Source: Halobacillus hunanensis (GTDB taxonomy: Bacteria > Bacillota > Bacilli > Bacillales > Halobacillaceae). From it: a stretch of 64,000 bases of DNA. Shown piece by piece: positions 1 through 7,391 of the stretch (position 1 is the stretch's first letter; each line of letters begins with the position of its first letter). The position numbers were made by a program, and so were the translations under genes. The stretch spans positions 246,001 through 310,000 of the forward strand of contig NZ_FVZB01000005.1 in the NCBI RefSeq assembly GCF_900166655.1, read 5' to 3'. A model generated the notes under the pieces. It had not been told where the DNA came from. It saw nothing but the letters and a program-made list of their open reading frames with translations, and ran no database searches.

Positions 1-784
1 CGACCACACTAGGATTTCCAACGGCAAAGGCCACGCGCCACCCAGCCATGTTATACGTTTTAGACATCGTATAGATTTCAATCCCCACTTCTTTCGACCC
101 AGGCATTTGCAGAAAACTCAGCGGTTTTTTATGTTCATCAAATCCGATAGCTCCATACGCGAAATCATGAACTACACAAACATCATGTTTATCAGCAAAG
201 TCAATGGTTTCCTGGAAAAATTCCTCTGAAGCGACCGCTCCTGAAGGATTATTTGGATAGTTGAGGAACATTAATTTAGCTTTTTCCAAAATGTCGTGGT
301 CTAATTGTGCATAGTCTGGTAAAAAGTCATTCTCGCGCAGAAGAGGCATCGACTTCATGACAGCATCAGCTATGGAGACACCAGACCAGTAATCTGGATA
401 ACCAGGGTCAGGCACGAGTGCGATATCTCCCGGATTAAGCAGGCATTGACTTAGCTCTACAAGCCCGGCTTTACTGCCGGACATAATTGCGACTTCGGAG
501 GAAGGGTCTACATCAACGTCATATTCACGTTTATAGAACTCAGCGACTGCTTCCTTTAGAAAATCAAATCCTTTAAAGGGCGGGTATTTATGATAAACCG
601 GGTTTTCAGAGGCCTTTTGTAAGGATTGAACAATATGGGGAGGGGTAGGCTGATCGGGATTACCCTGTCCCAAGTTCAGAATATCGTGGCCTTGGTTCTG
701 GTATGTATTTAACTTTTTAACGAGTGTCGCAAAAAATTGATCGGGCAGCCTTTTAAGCGTTTCCGATTGGGGGAATGTTTTCAT
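1..784 (-). CDS. mtnE: Methionine-pathway aminotransferase MtnE (partial, 3' end cut by window)
   Basis: PLP-dependent class I aminotransferase, expected to transaminate 2-oxo-4-methylthiobutanoate to methionine in the methionine salvage pathway. About 261 codons are present; the C-terminal third lies outside the window. Visible marks are the N-terminal GQGNPDQPTPPHIV block, the substrate-loop NYPNNPSGAV and the PLP-lysine segment SKTYNMAGWR. The N-terminus closely resembles B. subtilis MtnE (YkrV). The start ATG at 784 follows an AGGTGCG-type ribosome site. The family assignment is firm; the exact substrate is inferred from resemblance. An MtnU-type amidase lies 3 kb away, which supports a salvage or 2-oxo-acid repair role. 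Confidence 0.85.
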   Translation of the reverse strand, partial: MKTFPQSETLKRLPDQFFATLVKKLNTYQNQGHDILNLGQGNPDQPTPPHIVQSLQKASENPVYHKYPPFKGFDFLKEAVAEFYKREYDVDVDPSSEVAIMSGSKAGLVELSQCLLNPGDIALVPDPGYPDYWSGVSIADAVMKSMPLLRENDFLPDYAQLDHDILEKAKLMFLNYPNNPSGAVASEEFFQETIDFADKHDVCVVHDFAYGAIGFDEHKKPLSFLQMPGSKEVGIEIYTMSKTYNMAGWRVAFAVGNPSVV

Positions 785-927
785 AGTATCGCACCTTTTC
801 ATGATATTTTTGAAAAGTCTAATAAGTCATCTTAACGTGTGAACGGTAATTTGTAAAGCAGCTCTGTTTTTGCTTAACAGCAAATTGGGGTATAAATAAG
901 ATAGATGATGAGAAGGAGTGAGTCGGA

Positions 928-2259
928 ATGAAGTTTGTGATTATTGGTGGAGATGCAGCCGGTATGAGTGCGGCGATGCAAATTGTTCGTAATAGTGAAG
1001 GAAATGAAATTGTTACGTTGGAACGTGGTGAAATCTATTCGTACGGTCAGTGCGGCCTGCCATATGTATTTGGAGGGGAGGTGGATTCATTTGATGATTT
1101 AATTGCCCGGACGCCGGAGCAGTTTCGCAATAAGTATGGAATTGATGCGAGGCAGCGTCATGAAGTTACCAAAGTGGCCTGTGACCACAAATTCGTTTAC
1201 GGAATAGATCATAACAGCGGGGAAAAGTTTAAAGAGTCGTATGACCGTTTACTTATCGCTACGGGTGCAGATCCCGTCATGCCGCCATGGGAAGGGAAGG
1301 ATCTGTCCGGTATTTACTCATTAAAAACGATCCCTGATGCAAAGGATATTATGGCTGGATTAGAAGATAAAGCAGATCAAGTGACGATAATCGGTGGAGG
1401 TTATATTGGTCTAGAGATGGCTGAGAATTTGGCTGCCATTGGGAAGAAAATCCGAATCATTGATCGAGGGGATCGTTTAGGCAAAATCTTTGATGAGGAT
1501 ATGAGTTCATTCATTCATAAAGAGGCTGAGAGGCAAGGTGTTGAGTTGTTACTTGGTGAATCTGTAGAAGGGTTCAACGGGACGAAAAAGGTAAAGAGTG
1601 TCATCACAGATCATGGAGAATATGAGACTGATCTTGTCCTGGCAGCAGTCGGTGTAGCCCCTAACACATCTTTTTTAAACGGAACAGGCATTTATACAAG
1701 TTATCATCAAGCCATTGAAGTCAATGCCTTTATGGAAACTAGCATCATGGATATTTATGCAGCAGGAGACTGTGCTACACAGTTTAATCGTGTCAAGCAG
1801 CGGCCGGATTATGTGCCGCTTGGTACCCATGCAAATAAACAAGGTAGAATTGCAGGATTAAATATGGTGGATCATTCTCGAACCTTTCAGGGAATTGTCG
1901 GTACTTCCATTCTGAAATTTTTTGATTTGACGCTTGGTCGGACAGGGATTTCCTCCCAGGAGGCAAAGGAAGCACATATCCCTTACGAAACAGTTAAAAT
2001 TGAATCTACACATGCAGCTGGCTATTATTCAAAAGAAGATTCGATGACACTGAAACTGATTTACGATGAACAATCAAGACAGTTACTCGGAGGCCAGGTT
2101 ATCGGAGGTCAGGGCGTTGATAAACGAATCGATGTGCTGGCCACAGCGATTTACCATGGTATGAAGATTGATGAACTTGTAGATTTGGATCTCTCTTACT
2201 CCCCGCCTTATAACAGTGTGTGGGATCCAATTCAGCAAGCGGCCCGTCGTGCAAAGTGA
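928..2259 (+). CDS. CoA-disulfide reductase-like FAD/NAD(P) oxidoreductase
   Basis: 443-residue flavoprotein of the pyridine nucleotide-disulfide oxidoreductase family. It starts with the FAD-binding motif GGDAAGMSAA and has a single redox cysteine, C42, in SYGQCGLPY, the arrangement of coenzyme A disulfide reductases rather than the CxxC of glutathione reductases. A second nucleotide-binding GGGYIGLE motif (about residue 155) binds NAD(P)H, and the FAD-contact AAGDCA follows near residue 280. There is no fused C-terminal rhodanese domain. It would keep low-molecular-weight thiols reduced in the cytosol. RBS AGAAGGAG precedes the ATG. Upstream lie a GTTTTT-N16-GGGTAT sequence (866-893), SigB-like but with an overlong spacer, and a TTTGCT/AGCAAA palindrome (869-884). 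Confidence 0.85.
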   Translation: MKFVIIGGDAAGMSAAMQIVRNSEGNEIVTLERGEIYSYGQCGLPYVFGGEVDSFDDLIARTPEQFRNKYGIDARQRHEVTKVACDHKFVYGIDHNSGEKFKESYDRLLIATGADPVMPPWEGKDLSGIYSLKTIPDAKDIMAGLEDKADQVTIIGGGYIGLEMAENLAAIGKKIRIIDRGDRLGKIFDEDMSSFIHKEAERQGVELLLGESVEGFNGTKKVKSVITDHGEYETDLVLAAVGVAPNTSFLNGTGIYTSYHQAIEVNAFMETSIMDIYAAGDCATQFNRVKQRPDYVPLGTHANKQGRIAGLNMVDHSRTFQGIVGTSILKFFDLTLGRTGISSQEAKEAHIPYETVKIESTHAAGYYSKEDSMTLKLIYDEQSRQLLGGQVIGGQGVDKRIDVLATAIYHGMKIDELVDLDLSYSPPYNSVWDPIQQAARRAK

Positions 2260-2317
2260 AACATTTTCCCATTTGGATCGTATACGGGTTGTGTCGTTAA
2301 ATAAAGGAGGCCTATCA

Positions 2318-2521
2318 GTGAAAGAACAAGGATGTGTAAAATGTGGCAGTACGGAAGCGGGATCAAAAGATGTGTCGATGACGGGTTCTGGTCTGTCTAA
2401 AATGTTTGATGTGCAAAACAATAGATTTACCGTAGTCTTTTGTAAAAGTTGCGGGTACTCTGAATTTTATAATGCACAAGCGTCGAAAAGCAGTAATATT
2501 TTTGATTTATTTTTCGGGTAG
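2318..2521 (+). CDS. Small Zn-ribbon nucleic-acid-binding-type protein
   Basis: 67-residue protein with two CxxC-type knuckles (CVKC near residue 6 and CKSC near residue 43), forming a four-cysteine zinc ribbon. The layout matches the small 'predicted nucleic-acid-binding Zn-ribbon' proteins of Bacillaceae (YpzJ type). The GTG start at 2318 is chosen because AAAGGAGG lies directly upstream. An upstream in-frame ATG at 2216 would overlap the preceding gene and has no ribosome site. It lies 58 bp after the CoA-disulfide-reductase-like gene and may be co-transcribed. Function is unknown. Confidence 0.75.
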   Translation: MKEQGCVKCGSTEAGSKDVSMTGSGLSKMFDVQNNRFTVVFCKSCGYSEFYNAQASKSSNIFDLFFG

Positions 2522-2647
2522 AGGTAAAGCATCCACAAGGCTGGGTGCTTTTTGGAATTTATATCCTTAAAAGACGGTGGTTTTGATAAAATAAATATAG
2601 GCAAAGATACAGAGATTAACAAGCATCTAAACGAAAGGAGGAAGCAC

Positions 2648-3379
2648 ATGGAGTATAAGGGTCCATCCGCCTATGATGAGGATGATTTTTTCCAACGTTT
2701 CTTATCAAGAAGAAATCGGAAAGATAGTCCAAATAATACGATGGAATATCCAGCTATTATAAAGTTGCTCGGAGAAGTGGATCAGAAAAAGATTCTTGAT
2801 CTTGGGTGCGGAGATGCCCGATTTGGGGTGGAATTGCTTAATCAGGGGTGCTCATCATACGAAGGAGTGGAAGGATCGCGTAACATGGCAGCGCAAGCAG
2901 CGGAGAATCTTAACGGATTGCAAGGACACGTGTCTCATTCTTATTTGGAGGAATGGAACTATCCTCTGAACCATTATGATGTGATCATTTCCAGGATGTC
3001 TCTTCATTACATTAAAAAACTTGACCACATTTTTGAGCAGATTAATCACGCGCTTCATGAACATGGTAAGTTTATTTTTAGTGTCCAGCATCCAGTGTTA
3101 ACGGCTTCGCAGGGGAGTGCTGAGCAATCATCGAGAAAGACAAATTGGATGGTAGATGATTATTTTCACGGGGGAAAACGAGTGGAACCATGGATTGATG
3201 AGCAAGTCATTAAGTATCATCGCACGATTGAAGACTATGTTAAGCTTATCAAAACATCCGGTTTTAAAATGGACGATATTAGTGAATGTGCGCCTAAGAG
3301 GAAAATGTTTACTAGTGAGGAAGAGTATCAGCGAAGATTACGGATCCCGCTTTTCCTAATATTTGCTTGCCATAAATAA
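2648..3379 (+). CDS. Class I SAM-dependent methyltransferase
   Basis: 243-residue class I methyltransferase. SAM-binding motif I is ILDLGCGDARFG (about residues 45-56), the acidic loop is EGVEGS, and motif post-II reads YDVIISRMSLHYI. It looks like the ubiquinone/biotin-type small-molecule methyltransferases; the substrate cannot be read from sequence. The start ATG at 2648 is preceded by AAAGGAGG at ideal spacing, so an upstream in-frame start at 2552 is rejected. It is followed by repeat element A1, whose inverted ends may terminate transcription. Confidence 0.8.
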   Translation: MEYKGPSAYDEDDFFQRFLSRRNRKDSPNNTMEYPAIIKLLGEVDQKKILDLGCGDARFGVELLNQGCSSYEGVEGSRNMAAQAAENLNGLQGHVSHSYLEEWNYPLNHYDVIISRMSLHYIKKLDHIFEQINHALHEHGKFIFSVQHPVLTASQGSAEQSSRKTNWMVDDYFHGGKRVEPWIDEQVIKYHRTIEDYVKLIKTSGFKMDDISECAPKRKMFTSEEEYQRRLRIPLFLIFACHK

Positions 3380-3381
3380 AG

Positions 3382-3630
3382 TAGAGGCTGGGACAAAAGT
3401 ATTTTTATCAATTGAAAATCCGAACGTAAGTAAAACTGTAATTGGTGCACATAACCGCTGCGAAAATAAACTTCGCTTTCCGCGGGCGGCTGTTGAGCCT
3501 TCTTGTGCTGACGCACTGCGAGGTCTCACCTAGGCCTTTCCTCCCGCGGGAGTCTCCGTATATTTTCTCCGCTTAAACAGCATTTCGTTCGTCTTTTTAC
3601 TTTAGATATTCAATTATGTCCCAGCCTCTA
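3382..3630. repeat. Dispersed repeat A, copy 1, with 14-bp terminal inverted repeats
   Basis: A 249-bp non-coding element bounded by perfect inverted repeats TAGAGGCTGGGACA (3382-3395) and TGTCCCAGCCTCTA (3617-3630). The interior has GC-rich blocks, including CTCACCTAGGCC and CCGCGGG. A second, eroded copy in the opposite orientation lies at about 49537-49822. There is no coding capacity. It fills the gap between a plus-strand methyltransferase and a minus-strand amidase, so its ends could also act as a bidirectional terminator. GAGGCTGGGACA-type ends are known from intergenic repeats of other Firmicutes. Confidence 0.85.
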
Positions 3631-3658
3631 ATCATGGAATAGGATAGATTACACGATA

Positions 3659-4441
3659 TTACTTATAAAGGTCGGGTCTGCGGTCCTGGAATATCGGAAT
3701 CTGTTCGCGAATAGCCTCTACCCTGGAAAAATCAACTTCAACGATCAATATTTCTTCCTCTTCACCGGCTTCACCAACAACTGTTCCCCACGGATCAATC
3801 ACTAGTGAGTGGCCGCCAAATTCATTATTAGGATCCGCCCCTACTCGGTTACAAGCAATGACAAAACATTGGTTTTCAATAGCACGGCTGATTAATATAT
3901 TCCGCCAATGCTCAGTCCTTGGCTTTGGCCATTCAGCCGTAACGAACAACCCACGGGCCCCTTCAAGCATGTGCGTTCGAATCCATTCAGGGAAGCGGAT
4001 ATCATAACAGATCACACCAGCTACAGGTGTGTTTCCTAATTGAAAAACCCCCTGTTGATCCCCTGAATTTAAAAACTTCTCTTCATCCATCAAGCGAAAC
4101 AAATGGGCTTTTCGATACTTCAGACGACGCTGACCAGACTCATCATAGACAACAAACGTATTGTAAAAATCCTCTCCATCACGTTCGGCAACAGAACCTG
4201 CGACCGTAACCTTATGGTGTTGTGCCAACTCCATCATTAATTGGTGGGTAGGACCGTCTATCTCTTCTGCGATTTCATCAAAACGTCCTAAATCGTAACC
4301 TGTCGTCCACATTTCAGGGAGAAGAATAACTTCCCCGCCATGATCAACGGCTTCTTTGATGTGTGCCCGTGCATGATTTCGATTCAATTCAGGATTGCCA
4401 AAAGCTATATCCATTTGAATAATTGCCAAATTTGTTGTCAT
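3659..4441 (-). CDS. mtnU: Nitrilase-family omega-amidase (MtnU-type)
   Basis: 260-residue carbon-nitrogen hydrolase. The catalytic triad is visible as E43 (LLPEMW), K111 (YRKAHLF) and C145 (VICYDIRFPE). Length and these motifs agree with B. subtilis MtnU (YkrU), an omega-amidase thought to hydrolyse 2-oxo-acid amides such as 2-oxoglutaramate formed by glutamine-dependent transamination. That fits the MtnE-type transaminase about 3 kb away, although in B. subtilis the two genes are adjacent. The start ATG at 4441 has a GAGGTGAG ribosome site; an alternative ATG 18 bp upstream lacks one. Confidence 0.85.
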   Translation of the reverse strand: MTTNLAIIQMDIAFGNPELNRNHARAHIKEAVDHGGEVILLPEMWTTGYDLGRFDEIAEEIDGPTHQLMMELAQHHKVTVAGSVAERDGEDFYNTFVVYDESGQRRLKYRKAHLFRLMDEEKFLNSGDQQGVFQLGNTPVAGVICYDIRFPEWIRTHMLEGARGLFVTAEWPKPRTEHWRNILISRAIENQCFVIACNRVGADPNNEFGGHSLVIDPWGTVVGEAGEEEEILIVEVDFSRVEAIREQIPIFQDRRPDLYK

Positions 4442-4582
4442 TGTCTCACCTCTTTTCATTCAGTGTACCAGAAATTGCTGCCCGTTTGTGGCAGTACAGG
4501 AATTTATAAGAGCAGTTTCCAGCCCATAAACATACATAAAGTTAGCCAGATCCAGCTCTGGCACGCAAGACTAGATCGGTGG

Positions 4583-4705
4583 TAAGGAAGTTCGGTTAAG
4601 GTCGGGGAAAAGGAAGTTCGACTAAGGTCGGCACGTCCTGTGCCAACGCCGAACTACCCCACTACGCGCGAGGGTCTGTGCCAATGTCGAACGCCCCCGC
4701 TTCCT
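4583..4705. repeat. Dispersed repeat B, copy 1 (internally duplicated)
   Basis: Non-coding stretch in the 341-bp gap between the amidase and lytS. It contains AAGGAAGTTCGGTTAAGGTC (from 4583) followed by a second AAGGAAGTTCGACTAAGGTC (from 4611), then a hairpin GGCACGTCCTGTGCC and a CGAAC/CCCC-rich tail. A similar unit (AAGGAAGTTCGGTTAAAACC, GGCATGTCCTGTGCC) lies at 49667-49732 inside repeat A copy 2. No protein-coding capacity is apparent. The rest of the gap (4442-4582) shows nothing recognisable. Confidence 0.7.
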
Positions 4706-4782
4706 GAGAGGCCCTTTGTATGAAAAGCTTAAAACCATGCTACAATATTAGCATAATCATAAAAGGAGAGGGCGTAGGGTCT

Positions 4783-6525
4783 ATGTTTGAGCTGCTTCTG
4801 CCGATGCTTGAGCGGTTGGGCATTATTGTAACTGTTGCTTTTATTATTACTCGTTTTAAGTTTTTTCGTGAACTGATTGATCAGAAGACACTTGATCGGC
4901 CTCAGCAATATATGGCGATTGTGTTTTTTGGGTTGTTTGGAATTATAGGTACTTACACAGGTATTACATATGATGTGCATTCATTTGAATATAGCAGTTG
5001 GGCTATTAATCTTGGTGAGTCAGAGGCACTTGCCAATTCCCGTGTGATCGGGATAGTTGCTGCGGGATTGTTTGGCGGCTACCGGATTGGTGTGGGGGCA
5101 GGACTGATAGCCGGAATCCATCGGTTTTCCCTCGGCGGATTCACAGGATTTGCGTGTGGAATCTCAGCGGTAATAGCGGGTCTGATAGCCGGTTTTTTTC
5201 ACAAAAAAGATCAACCTCTAAAGTTAAAGACGGCATTAATAGTTGGGGCGCTTGCAGAGACAGTACAGATGGGTGTCATTCTTACCATCTCAACGCCATT
5301 TGCCCGTGCGTGGGAGCTGGTACAGGAGATTGGCCTGCCTATGATCGTAGCCAACGGGGTTGGGTCGGCTTTGTTTTTACTTATTATTCGTAATGTATTA
5401 AATGAAGAAGAGAAAGCGGGAGCGATTCAGGCTCAAAGAGCGCTTAAACTGGCGGAATCTACGATTTCATATCTCCGTAGAGGTTTGACGATGGACTCCG
5501 CGCAAAAGGCATGCCAGATTATTTATCATGAAGTAGGGGTTCAGGCGATTTCAATGACGGACAATCAAAAAATACTAGCTCATGTTGGACAGGCAGACGA
5601 CCACCATAAGCCTGGGGAGATAATCCTGACACGAGCGACAAGAGAGGTCATTCAAACAGGTGAGCTCGTTGTCGCTCGTCATGAAGATATTAACTGCAGT
5701 GAGCCGACCTGTCCTCTCGGGGCTGCTGTTATCGCTCCACTCAACAGGAAACAGGAGGTCGTCGGGACGTTGAAGTTTTATGTTCAATCTGAAAAAGAAG
5801 TGTCGAACGTACTGCTTGAATTGATTCAGGGGTTGAGTGCCTTGCTTGGTCAGCAGCTTGAAATCGCAGAAGCTGAGAAGGCTCAGGAATTGGCGAGGGC
5901 AGCTGAAGTGAAGGCACTGCAAGCACAGGTAAACCCTCATTTTCTTTTTAACTCACTGAATGTGATTGTTTCCCTTACACGCTCAGAGCCTGATCGGGCC
6001 AGAGCATTATTGATTGCTCTCTCTAAGTTTTTTAGACAAAATCTCGAATCAACGACTAGAACATGGACCTCATTGAAGGAAGAACTTCAGCATGTGAAAT
6101 CCTATTTAACTATCGAAGAGACACGGTTCGTGGATAAATTACATGTGCACTATGAGGTGGAGGATCGGGCGCTGGGAGTGAAAATAGCCCCTTTAACTCT
6201 TCAGCCTTTAGTAGAAAATTGTATCAAACACGGAATTAAGGATCAGGAAGAAGATTGTGAAATTACGATACGGATTAAACACGTGACCAAAGGCGTACAT
6301 ATATCTGTCATAGACAATGGAAGCGGTATTCTTCCAGAGCGATTGAAGGCGCTTGGAGATGAGGAGGTAGAGTCTGAAGAAGGAACTGGTTTAGGGTTAT
6401 ACAATGTAAATAAACGTCTTAAGCATATGCACGGAGATCAATCGGCACTACATATTAGCAGTGAACCGGGCGAGGGAACGGAGATATCCTTTTTCATTGG
6501 AAAAAGAGAGGAGGAGTCTGTATGA
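4783..6525 (+). CDS. lytS: LytS-type sensor histidine kinase
   Basis: 580-residue membrane sensor kinase. The N-terminal ~200 residues form a 5TM-LYT sensor (several hydrophobic segments with conserved GGYRIGVGAG). A GAF-like region follows (~220-345), then a His_kinase segment with the phospho-acceptor H386 in NPHFLFNSL, and a HATPase_c domain (LVENCIKHG, GTGLGLYNV). The ATG at 4783 follows AAGGAGAGGG; the longer in-frame start at 4720 has no ribosome site. It overlaps lytT by 4 bp (ATGA). In family terms LytS/BtsS kinases sense extracellular carboxylates or membrane state; the cstA gene downstream favours pyruvate or related nutrient sensing. Confidence 0.9.
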   Translation: MFELLLPMLERLGIIVTVAFIITRFKFFRELIDQKTLDRPQQYMAIVFFGLFGIIGTYTGITYDVHSFEYSSWAINLGESEALANSRVIGIVAAGLFGGYRIGVGAGLIAGIHRFSLGGFTGFACGISAVIAGLIAGFFHKKDQPLKLKTALIVGALAETVQMGVILTISTPFARAWELVQEIGLPMIVANGVGSALFLLIIRNVLNEEEKAGAIQAQRALKLAESTISYLRRGLTMDSAQKACQIIYHEVGVQAISMTDNQKILAHVGQADDHHKPGEIILTRATREVIQTGELVVARHEDINCSEPTCPLGAAVIAPLNRKQEVVGTLKFYVQSEKEVSNVLLELIQGLSALLGQQLEIAEAEKAQELARAAEVKALQAQVNPHFLFNSLNVIVSLTRSEPDRARALLIALSKFFRQNLESTTRTWTSLKEELQHVKSYLTIEETRFVDKLHVHYEVEDRALGVKIAPLTLQPLVENCIKHGIKDQEEDCEITIRIKHVTKGVHISVIDNGSGILPERLKALGDEEVESEEGTGLGLYNVNKRLKHMHGDQSALHISSEPGEGTEISFFIGKREEESV

Positions 6526-7250
6526 GAATGACAGTGGTGGTGGTTGATGATGAACGATTTAGCCGGGAAGAGCTCATTTTTTTGTTGGAGAAGTATCCTT
6601 CTATAGAAGTGATCGGTGAAGCTGATTCAGGTGAAGCCGCGTTAATGAAAACGATCCAGTTGCAGCCCGATGTTCTGTTTCTCGATGTGGAGATGCCAAA
6701 AATGGATGGAATGGAAGTAGCTCAATCTGTCCAAGAATTAAAAAAAGCACCTGTAATAGTTTTTGCAACAGCTTATTCCAATTTTGCCGCTGAAGCGTTT
6801 CGTCATGAAGCTGTGGACTACTTGCTTAAACCATTCGATGAAGGTCAGTTATCCGAGACTATCGAACGGTTGAAGAAAAAACTGGCTTGGAGCAGTGGGC
6901 CAGCTGCTCAAGCTCAGGTGCCTGCGAAACTAGCTGTAGAAGAAGAAGGTGAAATCAGTTACCTTGACCCTGCAGATATTTTATATGTGTACCGGGAAGG
7001 GCGGGTAACGAAGATTGTAGGAAAAAACAAAACACATGATACAAAATGGCCGTTAAAGGATATAGAAGAACGACTGGAACCTTTTTCGTTTTTCAGAATT
7101 CATAAGAGCTATCTCGTTAATCTTGATTACGTTGACCGGCTTACACCCTGGTTTAACGGTGCTTATCAACTGGAAATAAAAGGCCATAAAGATAGACTTT
7201 CGGTTAGCCGTAACTATATTAAGGGCTTGAGAAAACAATTAGAGTTATGA
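6522..7250 (+). CDS. lytT: LytTR-family response regulator
   Basis: 242-residue response regulator. The receiver domain (1-120) has the acidic pair D9/D10, the phospho-acceptor D55 (FLDVEMPKMDG) and the conserved lysine in LLKPF. The C-terminal LytTR DNA-binding domain spans ~140-242 (IHKSYLVNLDYV and SVSRNYIKGL). It overlaps lytS by 4 bp, so the two are translationally coupled. The likely target is the promoter of cstA directly downstream, where two ACATGTTA direct repeats occur 21 bp apart, a spacing typical of LytTR dimers binding one face of DNA. Confidence 0.9.
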   Translation: MRMTVVVVDDERFSREELIFLLEKYPSIEVIGEADSGEAALMKTIQLQPDVLFLDVEMPKMDGMEVAQSVQELKKAPVIVFATAYSNFAAEAFRHEAVDYLLKPFDEGQLSETIERLKKKLAWSSGPAAQAQVPAKLAVEEEGEISYLDPADILYVYREGRVTKIVGKNKTHDTKWPLKDIEERLEPFSFFRIHKSYLVNLDYVDRLTPWFNGAYQLEIKGHKDRLSVSRNYIKGLRKQLEL

Positions 7251-7280
7251 ATTTTGAGTGTATGACAGACATGCTTTTCA

Positions 7281-7309
7281 ACATGTTATGCAACATATGT
7301 AACATGTTA
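7281..7309. promoter_or_regulatory. Candidate LytTR operator: direct repeats upstream of cstA
   Basis: Two identical ACATGTTA octamers at 7281-7288 and 7302-7309 are exactly 21 bp apart start to start (two helical turns), with a related ACATATGT between them. They lie between lytT and cstA. The direct-repeat arrangement fits LytTR-domain regulators; binding by LytT is inference. Confidence 0.55.
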
Positions 7310-7351
7310 AACACAAATGACACTGGTGAAAGCGGTTCCTTGCTATGATAG

Positions 7352-7365
7352 TGAAAACGATTACA
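7352..7365. promoter_or_regulatory. cre site (CcpA) upstream of cstA
   Basis: TGAAAACGATTACA matches the Gram-positive catabolite-responsive consensus TGWNANCGNTNWCA at every position. It sits 26 bp upstream of the cstA start codon, a position suited to repression. A weaker relative, TGAAAGCGGTTCCT, lies at 7327-7340 with two mismatches. CcpA control of a carbon-starvation transporter is biologically sensible. Confidence 0.65.
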
Positions 7366-7391
7366 CAACATAGTGAGGGAGGAAACTCGAC

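Noticed and set aside
785..927. SAM or other riboswitch near the mtnE-type gene
   Set aside because: The gap is only 143 bp and shows no long terminator-antiterminator structure on the minus strand.
7327..7340. Second cre-like site TGAAAGCGGTTCCT upstream of cstA
   Set aside because: It departs from the cre consensus at two positions; the site at 7352-7365 is a perfect match and sufficient.
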